A stretch of 64,000 nt of DNA from Brevibacterium sp. S22 (GCF_004745485.1 NZ_RHFG01000005.1:62001-126000), one strand, 5' to 3'; numbered from the stretch's first letter, positions 48,679-58,342 are shown. Numbers and translations are program-made. Notes: generated from the letters alone by a model not told the origin.

Positions 48679-49605
48679 TTGACCATCTTCAACAACGTCT
48701 CCGATCTGGTCGGCCGTACTCCGCTGATCCGCGTCAACAAGGCCAGCGAGCGCTCCGGTGCCGAAATCGTTGCGAAGCTCGAATCGTACAACCCGGGCAA
48801 CTCCGTCAAGGACCGCATCGGCGTGGCGATGATCGATGCAGCCGAGAAGTCCGGCGATCTGCAGCCCGGCGGCACGATCGTCGAAGCCACCTCGGGCAAC
48901 ACCGGCATCGCTCTGGCGATGGTCGGCACCTCCCGCGGCTACACGGTCAAGCTGACGATGCCCGAGTCGATGTCGAAGGAACGTCGCGCCCTGCTGCGCG
49001 CCTTCGGAGCAGAGCTCGTCCTCACCGACAAGGCCGAGGGCATGAAGGGCGCGGTCGCCAAGGCCGAGGAGCTCGCGGCCGGCGGCGCAGTGCTCGTGCG
49101 CCAGTTCGAGAACCAGGCCAACGCCGAGATCCACAAGTCCACAACCGGCCCCGAGATCCTTGCCGACACCGACGGCAAGGTCGACATCTTCGTCTCCGGC
49201 ATCGGCACCGGCGGCACCATCACCGGCGCCGGTGCCGCTCTGCGCGAGGCCAACCCCGATGTGAAGATCATCGCCGTCGAGCCCGCCGCTTCGCCGCTGC
49301 TGACCGAAGGCAAGGCTGGACCGCACGCGATCCAGGGACTCGGCGCGAACTTCGTGCCCAAGGTGCTCGACACCGAGATCTACGATGAGGTCGTCACCGT
49401 CGACAACGACGCAGCCATCGAACGTGCCCGCGAGGTGGCGAAGGAAGAGGGCCTGCTCGTGGGTATCTCCTCCGGTGCGGCACTCTCCGCAGCCGAGGCT
49501 GTTGCCGCGCGTCCGGAGAACGCCGGCAAGCGCGTCGTCGTCATCGTCCCCGACTTCGGCGAGCGCTACCTGTCGACACCGCTGTTCTCCGAATACCTCG
49601 ACTGA
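48679..49605 (+). CDS. cysK: Cysteine synthase A
   Basis: O-acetylserine sulfhydrylase, PLP-dependent, making cysteine from O-acetylserine and sulfide. The 308-residue product has the PLP lysine in [12 protein letters not shown] (about 44), the substrate loop [14 protein letters not shown], and the phosphate-binding [12 protein letters not shown] (about 176). The TTG at 48679 has AAAGGA 6 nt upstream; the open frame reaches further 5' but without family similarity. cysE follows after 101 bp, giving the full two-step path from serine. Confidence 0.95.
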   Translation: MTIFNNVSDLVGRTPLIRVNKASERSGAEIVAKLESYNPGNSVKDRIGVAMIDAAEKSGDLQPGGTIVEATSGNTGIALAMVGTSRGYTVKLTMPESMSKERRALLRAFGAELVLTDKAEGMKGAVAKAEELAAGGAVLVRQFENQANAEIHKSTTGPEILADTDGKVDIFVSGIGTGGTITGAGAALREANPDVKIIAVEPAASPLLTEGKAGPHAIQGLGANFVPKVLDTEIYDEVVTVDNDAAIERAREVAKEEGLLVGISSGAALSAAEAVAARPENAGKRVVVIVPDFGERYLSTPLFSEYLD

Positions 49606-49706
49606 CAGCGAGCGACCGGCATGAGGGCGTCAAACTCAGGTTTGGCGCCTTCGGCGTCTCGGAATCCGCGACGGACAGAACGAAGAGCAGAACAAGGACG
49701 GACAAG

Positions 49707-50381
49707 ATGAAGGCACTGTGGGCGGCGGCCGCCGCGGTCGCGGGAGCGGCAGTCTACGGGTTGAGCCGACCCGGAGTGCGGGAGACCCTGCGCGAAGACC
49801 TCGACACCGTGCGGCGACGTGACCCCGCGGCGACGAGCGACTTCGTCTCGCTGGTCTCCTATCCCGGAATGCACGCCATCTGGGCACACCGCGGACTTCA
49901 CCGGCTGTGGCAGCACGACGCAGGGAAGACCCCGGCGCGACTGATGTCGCAGCTGGTGCGGACGCTGACCGGTGTGGAGATCCACCCGGGGGCGGAGATC
50001 GGGCGTCGATTCTTCATCGACCATGCCAACGGAGTCGTCATCGGCGAGACCTCGGAGATCGGCGACGACGTCATGCTCTACCACCAGGTCACCCTCGGCG
50101 GCACGTCGATGGCACAGACGAAGCGTCATCCGACGATCGGCAGCCATGTGCTCGTCGGCGCCGGGGCGAAGATCCTCGGCCCGGTGGTCGTCGGCGACAA
50201 CTCCGCAGTCGGGGCCAATGCCGTCGTCGTCAAGGACGTGGCGGCCGACTCGAGCGCCGTGGGCATTCCCGCGACCGTGCGTTCGAAGAAGAAGGGTGCC
50301 ACCTCCGAGGCCGAGGCGAAGGCTGAATCTTCATCGAGGCGCCCGGACTTCGTCCTTGAGGACCCTGCTCTCTGGATCTGA
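49707..50381 (+). CDS. cysE: Serine O-acetyltransferase
   Basis: Acetylates serine with acetyl-CoA to feed CysK. Left-handed beta-helix hexapeptide repeats cover about 85-185 ([45 protein letters not shown]), and histidines of the active site are in DHANG and YHQVTLGG. The N-terminus has a hydrophobic stretch ([17 protein letters not shown]) not usual in short CysE proteins. The C-terminus carries a Lys/Glu/Ser-rich tail ending DPALWI; a terminal Ile is the usual contact for CysK in the cysteine synthase complex. Confidence 0.95.
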   Translation: MKALWAAAAAVAGAAVYGLSRPGVRETLREDLDTVRRRDPAATSDFVSLVSYPGMHAIWAHRGLHRLWQHDAGKTPARLMSQLVRTLTGVEIHPGAEIGRRFFIDHANGVVIGETSEIGDDVMLYHQVTLGGTSMAQTKRHPTIGSHVLVGAGAKILGPVVVGDNSAVGANAVVVKDVAADSSAVGIPATVRSKKKGATSEAEAKAESSSRRPDFVLEDPALWI

Positions 50382-50455
50382 GTTCGCACCAGGCTCGGTT
50401 TCACTCCTTCGGCGTCACTCGGCTGAGTCTCCGGACTACGGTGGACTGACCGCAC

Positions 50456-50483
50456 GCGGCTCCTGCTTACCGGCGGGAGCCGC
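50456..50483 (+). terminator. Rho-independent terminator of cysE
   Basis: An 11-bp stem (50456-50466 with 50473-50483, one G-T pair) with a 6-nt loop, followed immediately by TTTT. Confidence 0.8.
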
Positions 50484-50614
50484 TTTTCGTGCATTTCCTG
50501 GTCGATCCACGGCGCTGGACCTCGGAATATCGCGGTGGATCGACCAGACAATCCGCTGAATGGCCCGCTACGTCCTTGCAGGAATACTTTCGCGACCAGT
50601 TCTGTTAAGATTTC

Positions 50615-50643
50615 AACTAGTTACTTCAAAATTGAAGTTAGTT
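50615..50643. promoter_or_regulatory. Inverted repeat upstream of the monooxygenase operon, candidate MarR operator
   Basis: ACTTCAA-AA-TTGAAGT (50623-50638) is a perfect 7-bp-arm palindrome flanked by AACTA (50615-50619) and TAGTT (50639-50643), also inverted. It sits just after a -10-like TAAGAT and 53 bp before the start, as expected for the operon's own MarR repressor. Confidence 0.6.
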
Positions 50644-50695
50644 CAGTCAGCAGGGCAGCCGCGAAGGCCGCAGGCACCCGGAAGCAGGAGGCGTC

Positions 50696-51874
50696 ATGGA
50701 ATTCGGAATCTTCACCATCGGCGATGTCACCACCGACCCCACCGACGGCACCACCGTCAGCGAACACCAGCGGATCAAGAACACCGTTGAGCTCGCGAAG
50801 AAGGCCGAAGAGGTCGGACTCGACGTCTTCGCCACTGGTCAGCACCACAACCCGCCCTTCGTGGCCCCCGCGAACCCGCCGGTCCTGCTGGGGAACATCG
50901 CCGCACAGACTTCGACGCTCGAACTCTCCACGGCGACCACGCTCATCACGACGACGGATCCCGTGCGCATCGCCGAAGACTACTCCTATGCGCAGCACCT
51001 CTCCGACGGTCGCATCAGCCTCATCATGGGCCGCGGCAACACCGGTCCCGTCTACCCGTGGTTCGGCAAGGACATCCGTGCCGGAATCCCGCTCGCGGTC
51101 GAGAACTACAACCTGCTCTACCGCCTGTGGCGGGAGAAGAACCTCGATTGGGAGGGCAAGTTCCGTACGCCGCTGAATGGGTTCACAGTGACCCCGACCC
51201 CGCTCGACGAGGTGCCGCCGTTCGTGTGGCACGGGTCGATCCGCAGCCCCGAGATCGCCGAACAGGCCGCCTACTACGGTGACGGGTTCTTCCACAACAA
51301 CATCTTCTGGCCCACCTCGCACACCGCCCGGATGGTCCAGCTCTACCGCCAGCGCTATGAGTACTACGGCCACGGCAAGGCCAGTCAGGCGATCGTCGGC
51401 CTCGGCGGCCAGGTGTTCATGCGCAAGAACTCCCAGGACGCCGTCCGCGAGTTCCGCCCCTACTTCGACAACGCTCCGGTCTACGGTCACGGACCCAGCC
51501 TCGAGGACTTCTCGACGCAGACCCCGCTGACCGTCGGTTCGCCGCAGCAGGTCATCGAGCGCACCCTGAGCTTCCGCGACTGGGCCGGGGACTACCAGCG
51601 TCAGCTCTTCCTCATCGACCATGCGGGGCTGCCGCAGAAGACGGTGCTCGAGCAGCTCGATCTCCTCGGCGAAGAGGTCATCCCGGTGCTGCGTGAGGAG
51701 TTCGCGAAGGGCCGTCCCGCCGACGTCCCCGATGCCCCGACCCACGCATCCCTGGTCGCCCGGCATCAGGAAGGCCGCGACCCGATCCCCGGAGGCGGAG
51801 AGGGATCCCGTGCCTTCGAAGACCGACAGGCACGCGCCGCCGAAGCGGCGAAGGAAGGAGCCGACCAAGCATGA
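50696..51874 (+). CDS. CE1758-type FMN-dependent luciferase-like monooxygenase
   Basis: A 392-residue TIM-barrel flavin monooxygenase. FGIFTIGDVTTDP, GLDVFATGQHHNPPFV, LSTATTLITTTDPVRIAEDY and GRISLIMGRGNTGPVYPWFG are typical of luciferase-like enzymes. Its pairing with the FMN reductase downstream matches the two-gene CE1758/CE1759 system of corynebacteria. It would use reduced FMN and oxygen on an unknown organic substrate. ATG 50696 has AGGAGG at 6 nt. The stop overlaps the next start as ATGA. Confidence 0.92.
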   Translation: MEFGIFTIGDVTTDPTDGTTVSEHQRIKNTVELAKKAEEVGLDVFATGQHHNPPFVAPANPPVLLGNIAAQTSTLELSTATTLITTTDPVRIAEDYSYAQHLSDGRISLIMGRGNTGPVYPWFGKDIRAGIPLAVENYNLLYRLWREKNLDWEGKFRTPLNGFTVTPTPLDEVPPFVWHGSIRSPEIAEQAAYYGDGFFHNNIFWPTSHTARMVQLYRQRYEYYGHGKASQAIVGLGGQVFMRKNSQDAVREFRPYFDNAPVYGHGPSLEDFSTQTPLTVGSPQQVIERTLSFRDWAGDYQRQLFLIDHAGLPQKTVLEQLDLLGEEVIPVLREEFAKGRPADVPDAPTHASLVARHQEGRDPIPGGGEGSRAFEDRQARAAEAAKEGADQA

Positions 51875-52581
51875 GCACGAAGGCGATGAACATCGTGGCC
51901 GTGACCACCTCGCTCAGCGAGGACTCGACCACGCTCAAACTCACCGATCGGATTCTCGCATCCGCCGCCTCGGCGGGGGAATCGGTGAGCATCGACGTGA
52001 GCGCGGAGGTCATCAACATCCGCAACCACGCCACCGCGCTCACGGACATGACCCTGACCGGGTTCCGCTCCGAAGAATTGGAGGCGGCCTTCGCCACCAT
52101 CGCGGCAGCCGATGCGATCGTCACTGTCGCCCCGGTGTACAAGGCCGCCCCGGTCGGACTGCACACCCTGTTCTGGCAGCTCATGGACGACAAGGCGCTG
52201 AGCCGCAAGCCCGTGCTCATCGCCTCCACCGGCGGCACGGCGCGCCATTCGCTGGCCGGGGACGCGGTGCTGCGGCCGATGCTGTCCTACCTCAAGGGCA
52301 TCGTCGTGCCCACGACGGTCTTCGCCGCCACCGACGACTGGGGAACCGTCGAAGGCGGCCGGGCGCTGACCGCCCGGATCCGTCAGGCGGGGGAGGAGCT
52401 CGTGTCCCTGACCGCGACGATCATCGGAGCCGGAGACGACGACCTCGCCGAGGCGGCCGATCTCGATTCGCGCGCCAGCGCAGGGTCGGGCGCGACTCCG
52501 GGGGCCGCTGCGAACCGCGGAATCGTCGACGAATTCGACCCCGCGAACGTCACTCCGTTCGCGCAGCTGCTCGAGGGCTGA
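51871..52581 (+). CDS. CE1759-type NAD(P)H-dependent FMN reductase
   Basis: A 236-residue flavodoxin-fold reductase that supplies reduced FMN to the monooxygenase. NIVAVTTSLSEDSTTLKLTD holds the phosphate loop, and APVYKAAPVGLHTLFWQLMD and LIASTGGTARHSLAGD are family-like. The last 45 residues are Ala/Gly-rich with a short motif VDEFDPANVTPFAQLLEG. It is fully coupled to the monooxygenase gene through a 4-bp overlap. Confidence 0.9.
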   Translation: MSTKAMNIVAVTTSLSEDSTTLKLTDRILASAASAGESVSIDVSAEVINIRNHATALTDMTLTGFRSEELEAAFATIAAADAIVTVAPVYKAAPVGLHTLFWQLMDDKALSRKPVLIASTGGTARHSLAGDAVLRPMLSYLKGIVVPTTVFAATDDWGTVEGGRALTARIRQAGEELVSLTATIIGAGDDDLAEAADLDSRASAGSGATPGAAANRGIVDEFDPANVTPFAQLLEG

Positions 52582-52582
52582 G

Positions 52583-53050
52583 ATGACGGAGATCAGATTC
52601 GGACGCGGACGAGAGGCGCTGGCGCAAAACGCGTGGCGGACCTACTTCGAGACCTCGCAGCGCATCCGCCAGGCCCTTGAGGCCCAGCTCAAGGACGATG
52701 CGGGCCTTGACGTCAGCGACTACAACACACTGCTCCTGCTGTGGGAAGCGCCGGAGCGGACGCTGACGATGAGCACCCTGGCGAAGAAGCTCGTCTTCTC
52801 GCCGTCGCGGCTGAACTATCGGATCAAGGTGCTCGTCGATGCGGGTCTGGTGACGAAGACCCAGTGCCTCGAGGACGGGCGTGCCCACAATGTGGCGCTC
52901 ACCGAAATGGGGGCGCGGGCATTCCTGTCCGCTGGGTCCGAGCACAAGAGCTATGTCGACGAGATCTTCTTCGACCATGTCAGCGATGCCGAACTCGAGG
53001 TGATCGAGGCCGTCTTCACTCGGATCGGGAACGCTCTGCCCGAGCGCTGA
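52583..53050 (+). CDS. MarR family transcriptional regulator
   Basis: A 155-residue winged-helix regulator. The recognition part is LTMSTLAKKLVFSPSRLNYR (about 54-73), followed by the wing TKTQCLEDGRAHNVALTEMG. A single cysteine lies at the wing base (Cys88), which could be a redox switch. It begins 1 bp after the FMN reductase stop and should repress the operon through the palindrome at 50623-50638. Confidence 0.9.
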   Translation: MTEIRFGRGREALAQNAWRTYFETSQRIRQALEAQLKDDAGLDVSDYNTLLLLWEAPERTLTMSTLAKKLVFSPSRLNYRIKVLVDAGLVTKTQCLEDGRAHNVALTEMGARAFLSAGSEHKSYVDEIFFDHVSDAELEVIEAVFTRIGNALPER

Positions 53051-53137
53051 TGCGGGTTCTGCTCCAGTGACGAGGCCCGCCATCTCAGAGTGACGAAGGT
53101 CTCGGCACCGAGTGCGGCGGCGTGCCACAATGAGGGC

Positions 53138-54082
53138 ATGTCCATCACCACAATCACCTTCCCGAACTCCGAGCTCCGCAACCGTGTGATCGCTCAGATC
53201 CCCGCTCACCAGCGTGCGAACGTCGACCTCGTCGTGTTCTCCGATGCCGAACGTTCGGCAAAGCTCAGCCGTGACGATGTCGACGTCGTCATCCTGCCGT
53301 ACCTGGAATCCGGGCCGACGATCGAGCTGCTCGACGAGCTGCCCAACCTGCGCCTGGTCATCACGCAGACGACCGGATTCGATCCCGTCGCCCACCTGCC
53401 CGAACGGGGGATCCAGGTCGCGACCGCCTCCGGCGTGCACACCGGAGGGACCGCCGAGCTCGCCCTGGCGCTGACCCTGGCCAGCCTGCGTGGAATCGAC
53501 GACGCCGTGCGCTCGCAGGTCTCTCGGGTGTGGGAACACCAGCGCTACCGTTCGCTGCAGGACCGGCGCGTGATGATCATCGGCGTCGGTGAGATCGGCG
53601 CGGCCATCGCCGACCGCTTCGACCCCTTCGAAGTCCAGCTCACCCGTGTCGCCTCGACCGCGCGTGAGGACAAGCGCGGGAAGATCCACGGCGTCGACGA
53701 GCTGCCGACGCTTCTGCCCCACACCGAGGTGGTTGTGCTTATCACCCCGCTCAACGAGGGCACCCACCGCCTCGTCGACGAGGAGTTCCTCAGTCTGCTG
53801 CCCGACAATGCGCTCATCGTCAACGTCGCTCGCGGCAAGGTCGTCGACACGGATGCGCTCGTGGCAGAGCTCGCCACCGGGCGACTCCACGCCGCCCTCG
53901 ACGTCACCGACCCGGAGCCGCTGCCGCGCAATCACGCGCTGTGGGGAACTCCGAACACCCTCATCACGCCCCATGTCGGAGGCGACACCTCGGCGTTTGA
54001 GCCACGGGTCGTGAAGATCCTCGCCGGGCAGGTCAGGCGGATCAACGACGGCGAACAGCCGGTCAACCTCGTCAGGGTCTGA
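53138..54082 (+). CDS. D-isomer-specific 2-hydroxyacid dehydrogenase
   Basis: A 314-residue NAD(P)-dependent enzyme. The nucleotide loop is VMIIGVGEIGAAIADRF (about 146-162). The catalytic Arg is in VNVARGKVVD (about 230), Glu in VTDPEPLPRN (about 258) and His in ITPHVGGDTSAFE (about 277). ATG 53138 has CACAAT 6 nt upstream, a weak leaderless-type promoter. The substrate is unknown; members reduce pyruvate, glyoxylate or phosphoglycerate-like acids. Confidence 0.9.
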   Translation: MSITTITFPNSELRNRVIAQIPAHQRANVDLVVFSDAERSAKLSRDDVDVVILPYLESGPTIELLDELPNLRLVITQTTGFDPVAHLPERGIQVATASGVHTGGTAELALALTLASLRGIDDAVRSQVSRVWEHQRYRSLQDRRVMIIGVGEIGAAIADRFDPFEVQLTRVASTAREDKRGKIHGVDELPTLLPHTEVVVLITPLNEGTHRLVDEEFLSLLPDNALIVNVARGKVVDTDALVAELATGRLHAALDVTDPEPLPRNHALWGTPNTLITPHVGGDTSAFEPRVVKILAGQVRRINDGEQPVNLVRV

Positions 54083-54142
54083 GACCCCGACAATAGGTCA
54101 CGCGACTCTGCCCTAAGCGGGCCCGGAACACCGCCTCGCTGT

Positions 54143-54190
54143 CGGACTCTCGCATGGTGCCCAGGAGAGGTTCCACCATGCGAGAGTCCG
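54143..54190 (+). repeat. 17-bp perfect inverted repeat before ilvD
   Basis: CGGACTCTCGCATGGTG at 54143-54159 is complementary to 54174-54190, with a 14-nt loop. No U-tract follows on either strand. It may end the dehydrogenase transcript or act on ilvD, whose -10 lies 25 bp downstream. Confidence 0.65.
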
Positions 54191-54214
54191 GGGTGCGAAT
54201 GCTGAAATCGGGCG

Positions 54215-54220
54215 TAGCAT
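54215..54220 (+). promoter_or_regulatory. -10 element for a leaderless ilvD transcript
   Basis: TAGCAT lies 6 nt before ATG 54227, and no ribosome-binding sequence intervenes. Confidence 0.5.
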
Positions 54221-54226
54221 GCCTGC

Positions 54227-55939
54227 ATGAGCATCGATACAGACACCACCACTCCAGACATCAAACCCCGTTCTCGCGATGTCACGGACGGCCTCGAAGC
54301 CACCGCCGCACGCGGGATGCTTCGCGCCGTCGGCATGGGCGACGATGACTGGGTGAAGCCGCAGGTCGCGATCGCGACTTCGTGGAACGAGATCACCCCC
54401 TGCAACATGTCGCTGCAGCGTCTCGGTTCGGCCGCCAAGGAAGGCGTCCACGAGGCCGGCGGCTTCCCGCTGGAATTCGGCACCATCTCCGTTTCGGACG
54501 GAATCTCGATGGGCCACGAGGGAATGCACTACTCGCTGGTCTCCCGTGAGGTCATCACCGACTCCGTGGAGACCGTGATGAGTGCCGAACGCCTCGACGG
54601 CTCCGTGCTCATGGCCGGCTGTGACAAGTCGATCCCCGGAATGCTCATGGCCTCCGCGCGTCTCGGCCTGTCCAGCGTCTTCCTCTACAACGGTTCGATC
54701 ATGCCCGGCACCGCGAAGATGGAGGACGGCTCGGAGAAGGAAGTCACCCTCATCGACGCCTTCGAAGCTGTCGGCGCCTGCCGCGCGGGCACCATGTCCC
54801 AGGGCGACGTCGACGCCATCGAACGCGCCGTCTGCCCCGGTGAAGGCGCCTGCGGCGGAATGTACACGGCGAACACGATGGCCTCGGCCGCTGAAGCCAT
54901 GGGGATGTCGCTTCCCGGTTCGGCCGCTCCGCCGGCCATCCACCGCAACCGCACGATGTTCGCCCGCAAGTCCGGTGAGGCAGTGGTCAACCTGCTGCGT
55001 CAGGGCATCACGGCGCGTGACATCATCACCCGCGAATCGCTGCACAATGCGATCGCCGTGGTCATGGCCTTCGGCGGTTCGACCAACGCAGTCCTCCACC
55101 TGCTCGCGATCGCGCACGAGGCCGGGGTCACCCTCGAACTCGACGACTTCAACCGCATCGGCGACAAGGTCCCGCACTTGGGCAACGTCAAGCCGTTCGG
55201 CCAGTACGTGATGAACGACGTCTTCAAGATCGGCGGCGTGCCCGTGATCATGAAGGCCCTCCTCGACGCCGGTCTCCTCAACGGCGACTGCCTGACCGTG
55301 ACCGGCAAGACGGTGGCTGAGAACCTCGAGTCGATCAACCCGCCGGACCCGGACGGGAAGATCCTGCGCGCTCTCAACAATCCGATCCACGCGACCGGCG
55401 GCCTCACCGTCCTCCAGGGATCGCTGGCTCCCGAAGGCGCGGTCGTGAAGTCCGCGGGCTTCGATGCGGACGTCTTTGAGGGCACCGCTCGCGTCTTCAA
55501 CCAGGAGAAGCCGGCGATGGACGCCGTCCTCAATGGGGAACTGAAGAAGGGCGACGTCGTCGTCATCCGCTACGAAGGGCCGAAGGGCGGACCCGGAATG
55601 CGCGAGATGCTCGCGATCACCGGCGCCATCAAGGGCGCAGGCATCGGCAAGGACGTCCTGCTGCTCACCGACGGTCGTTTCTCGGGCGGCTCGACAGGTC
55701 TGTGCATCGGCCATATCGCTCCCGAGGCTGTCGACGGCGGTCCGATCGCGCTCGTCGAGGACGGGGACAAGATCACCGTGGACATCGCGGCCCGTTCGAT
55801 CGAGCTGCACGTCGACGAGGAGGTCCTGGCCGAGCGTCGCAAGACCTGGACGCTGCCGGAGAACCACCGCCTCACCGGTGTGCTCGGCAAGTACGCGAAG
55901 CTCGTGCAGTCGGCGTCGAAGGGCGCGGTCTGCTTCTGA
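54227..55939 (+). CDS. ilvD: Dihydroxy-acid dehydratase
   Basis: Iron-sulfur enzyme of valine, leucine and isoleucine synthesis, turning dihydroxy-acids into 2-oxo acids. The cluster cysteines lie in [12 protein letters not shown] (about 60), [12 protein letters not shown] (about 129) and [17 protein letters not shown] (about 205). [22 protein letters not shown] (in part: [12 protein letters not shown]) is near the end. Length of 570 residues is normal. It is not beside other ilv genes in this window, and a strong hairpin ends it. Confidence 0.96.
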   Translation: MSIDTDTTTPDIKPRSRDVTDGLEATAARGMLRAVGMGDDDWVKPQVAIATSWNEITPCNMSLQRLGSAAKEGVHEAGGFPLEFGTISVSDGISMGHEGMHYSLVSREVITDSVETVMSAERLDGSVLMAGCDKSIPGMLMASARLGLSSVFLYNGSIMPGTAKMEDGSEKEVTLIDAFEAVGACRAGTMSQGDVDAIERAVCPGEGACGGMYTANTMASAAEAMGMSLPGSAAPPAIHRNRTMFARKSGEAVVNLLRQGITARDIITRESLHNAIAVVMAFGGSTNAVLHLLAIAHEAGVTLELDDFNRIGDKVPHLGNVKPFGQYVMNDVFKIGGVPVIMKALLDAGLLNGDCLTVTGKTVAENLESINPPDPDGKILRALNNPIHATGGLTVLQGSLAPEGAVVKSAGFDADVFEGTARVFNQEKPAMDAVLNGELKKGDVVVIRYEGPKGGPGMREMLAITGAIKGAGIGKDVLLLTDGRFSGGSTGLCIGHIAPEAVDGGPIALVEDGDKITVDIAARSIELHVDEEVLAERRKTWTLPENHRLTGVLGKYAKLVQSASKGAVCF

Positions 55940-56010
55940 TTCAGTTCATGGTCAGCCGCTGACGTCGCCCAGTTCCGGGTGATGCCCGGCAGAGCGGGCC
56001 GGTTCCACCA

Positions 56011-56053
56011 TCGCCGAGGCGGTGCAGACGAAGAGTCTGCACCGCCTCGGCGA
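56011..56053 (+). terminator. Terminator of ilvD
   Basis: A 19-bp perfect stem (56011-56029 with 56035-56053) with a 5-nt loop, followed by TTCTG. Confidence 0.75.
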
Positions 56054-56439
56054 TTCTGCGGTCGAAATTCGAAGATGGCCGCATACGCCATTCCGGACCC
56101 CGCGATACGAAACTACAGTTACTGAAAAGTTACTTCGGCGTGTCGCGCGGATATCCGGGCGACACGCGGCCTTGTCGCAATCGGTACTGCAAGGGAAGTT
56201 TGTGTGACTGATCACATGGGGCTACAGTGCGAACTACGTTCAGTCGTTTATAAGGAGCCATTGAGGTTCTGCACATCTCGGCTGGTCTGCGCACCGCATA
56301 TCCCAAAGGACCCTTGATCATAGATGATTGTCACCTCCTTCCCGATCCGCCATGAGATCTATTCCCAGCTTCCCGGACCGATGCACCATTCCGCTGACAA
56401 GGGCGAAGGCAGTCTGATCGCAGTGTCGTAGTCGACGCT
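56054..56439. other. 386-bp region upstream of the ABC transporter operon
   Basis: No large gene. TGTGA-CTGA-TCACA (56203-56216) is an inverted repeat like a CRP half-site pair but with a 4-bp spacer. TACAGT (56223-56228) is a possible -10, and AAGGAG is at 56252-56257. A 35-codon frame fills the last part. Confidence 0.45.
56324..56431 (+). CDS. Possible 35-residue leader peptide
   Basis: A short frame (starting MIVTSFPIRHEIYSQLPGPM) ends 8 bp before the permease start at 56440, which has no ribosome-binding site of its own. Translational coupling would explain both facts. Third codon positions are mostly G or C, as in real genes here. It could still be chance. Confidence 0.3.
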   Translation: MIVTSFPIRHEIYSQLPGPMHHSADKGEGSLIAVS

Positions 56440-57423
56440 ATGGGAAAATACGTTCTGCGGCGGTTCATCAACTACTTCATCCTCGCGTTCATCGCGACGG
56501 TCACCGCCTACATCACGTCCAGCTCGTTCATGGATCCGGCATCCCGATACCGCGGCCAGAATCCGCCGCTGTCGGAAGAATCGATTCGATCCATCCTCAA
56601 CGGCCACGGCACGAATCCCGAGGTCCCAGTCCTCGAGAGGACCTGGGATTGGCTGACGAACATCTTCCTCCACGGTGATTTCGGCACGACGGTGCACAAC
56701 TCTCCGGTGCTGCAGGAGATCCTCGTCCGTGCCGGTGTCAGTCTCAAACTGCTGCTCATCGGTTCGATCATCGGAGCGATCCTCGGTGTGATCCTCGGCG
56801 TCTGGGGAGCCGTCAGACAATACAAGGCATCTGACCAGGTCGTGACCTATGCGTCCTATTTCATCATCGCCACTCCGACATTCGTCATCGGTGTGATCCT
56901 CATGATCATCGCCACCGGTTTCAACAATGCCCTCGGCACGACTCTCATCCGCTTCTCGGGTGACTATTCGGCGAATATCGACCCCGGGTTCATCCCGTGG
57001 TTCACCGATCAGATATCGCATATGCTGCTGCCGACTCTGGCGCTGGTGCTCATGGGTGCCGCGACGTACTCGCGTTACCAGCGTTCGGTCATGCTCGACG
57101 TCTTGGCATCGGATTTCATCCGCACCGCCCGGTCCAAGGGTCGCACCCGCAAGACCGCGCTGGTCAAGCACGGCGTGCGCGTCGCACTCATCCCGATGTC
57201 GACTTATTTCGCCTATGCATTCGGAACTCTGGTCGCAGGATCGTCGATGCTCGAAGTCGTCTTCTCCTGGAACGGCATGGGCCAATTCACCATCAACTCG
57301 ATCCTGCAGTCAGATATCAACGCGGCCGCAGGGTCTGTCCTCTTCGTCGCAGTGCTCACACTCATGGCCTCGACCCTGTCCGAGGTGCTCTACGCCGCGC
57401 TCGACCCGAGAGTGAGGATCTGA
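56440..57423 (+). CDS. Peptide ABC transporter permease (DppB/OppB type)
   Basis: A 327-residue inner-membrane permease with about six helices. The BPD_transp_1 core has the EAA-like loop DFIRTARSKGRTRKTALVKH (about 226-245), followed by GVRVALIPMSTYFAYAFGTL and FSWNGMGQFTINSIL. A first helix (NYFILAFIATVTAYITSSSF) and a long outer loop fit DppB proteins. It is first in an operon of permease, permease, fused ATPase and binding protein. Confidence 0.92.
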   Translation: MGKYVLRRFINYFILAFIATVTAYITSSSFMDPASRYRGQNPPLSEESIRSILNGHGTNPEVPVLERTWDWLTNIFLHGDFGTTVHNSPVLQEILVRAGVSLKLLLIGSIIGAILGVILGVWGAVRQYKASDQVVTYASYFIIATPTFVIGVILMIIATGFNNALGTTLIRFSGDYSANIDPGFIPWFTDQISHMLLPTLALVLMGAATYSRYQRSVMLDVLASDFIRTARSKGRTRKTALVKHGVRVALIPMSTYFAYAFGTLVAGSSMLEVVFSWNGMGQFTINSILQSDINAAAGSVLFVAVLTLMASTLSEVLYAALDPRVRI

Positions 57424-57424
57424 C

Positions 57425-58342
57425 ATGGCAACAGACATCCCGATCTCCACAGAACCCGACACCGAGGTGGTGTCGAAGCGCTCAAAGCCGACCTCTCGGT
57501 CTATGCTCATCTGGCGGCGTCTGCGCTCGACACCACGTTTCTGGGTCGGCGGGATTCTGCTCGCGTTCTTCGTCCTCTTCGCGCTGTTCGGAAATACGAT
57601 CAATATCTACTCTCCGACCGATTAGGACGTCTTCGCCCTCAACGAAGGTCCGAGCGCCCAACATTGGTTCGGCACGAACACGATCGGCCAGGACATCTAC
57701 GCCCAAACCGTGGTCGGACTGCAGAAATCGCTGCTCATCGGCATCATTGCCGGCCCGTGTGCGAGCATTCTGGCTGCGATCATCGGATCGACGGCGGGGT
57801 ATTTCGGCGGTCGTGTCGAAACGATCATCGTGTGGTTCATCAACCTTCTGCTCGTGCTGCCGTCGTTCTTCATCCTGGTGCTCATGGCACCGCTGCTGCG
57901 GCAGCTGTCGTGGACAGCCAGCGTCGTCTTCCTCGTCCTCTTCGGCTGGATGATCATGGCTCAAGTCGTGCGCAATCAGACCAAGGCGATCAAGGACCGC
58001 GACTTCGTCCGAGCCGCACGCTACATGGGAGTCTCGACTCCGAAGATCCTCAGCCGTCACATCATCCCCAACGTGGCATCGATCCTCATCGTCGACGCAA
58101 CTCTGGGTGTGGTCTCGGCGATCCTCGCCGAGACCTCGTTGAGCTACTTCAATCTTGGGATCCAGAAACCCGACGTCTCGATCGGCACGCTGCTGGCCGA
58201 AGGCTCCGGCGCCGCCGCCACACGCCCCTGGCTGTTCGTCTTCCCAGCGGGTGTGCTCGTGCTCATGCTCTTCGCGATCAGCCTCATGGCCGATGCCCTC
58301 CGGGATGCGATCGATCCGACCTCAGGAGTCAACCGTGACTGA
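57425..58342 (+). pseudogene. Peptide ABC transporter permease (DppC type) split by an in-frame TAG
   Basis: The frame from ATG 57425 encodes a DppC-like N-terminus (first helix FWVGGILLAFFVLFALFG) and stops at TAG 57623-57625 after NIYSPTD. The same frame continues at once with DVFALNEGPSAQHWFGTNTI, GQDIYAQTVVGLQKSLLIG and the permease core, including the loop DRDFVRAARYMGVSTPKILS-like region and ETSLSYFNLGIQ, to 58342. Without the stop the protein would be 305 residues, the normal length. A single base change explains it. Read-through, an internal start (GTG 57710) or a sequence error are the alternatives. Confidence 0.85.

Larger units (their letters stand above)
50382..50695. other. 314-bp intergenic region between cysE and the monooxygenase operon
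   Basis: Contains the cysE terminator (50456-50483), an AT-richer promoter area (TAAGAT at 50606-50611 as a possible -10) and the inverted repeat at 50615-50643. No gene seen. Confidence 0.5.

Noticed and set aside
48312-48929. A 205-codon minus-strand frame reaching into cysK
   Set aside because: It is mostly antisense to cysK, and the part outside (48312-48507) has no start, ribosome site or family similarity.
57623-57625. TAG read as pyrrolysine or another programmed recoding
   Set aside because: No pyrrolysine genes or recoding structure are visible, and amber recoding is not known for this transporter family. A mutation or sequence error is simpler.
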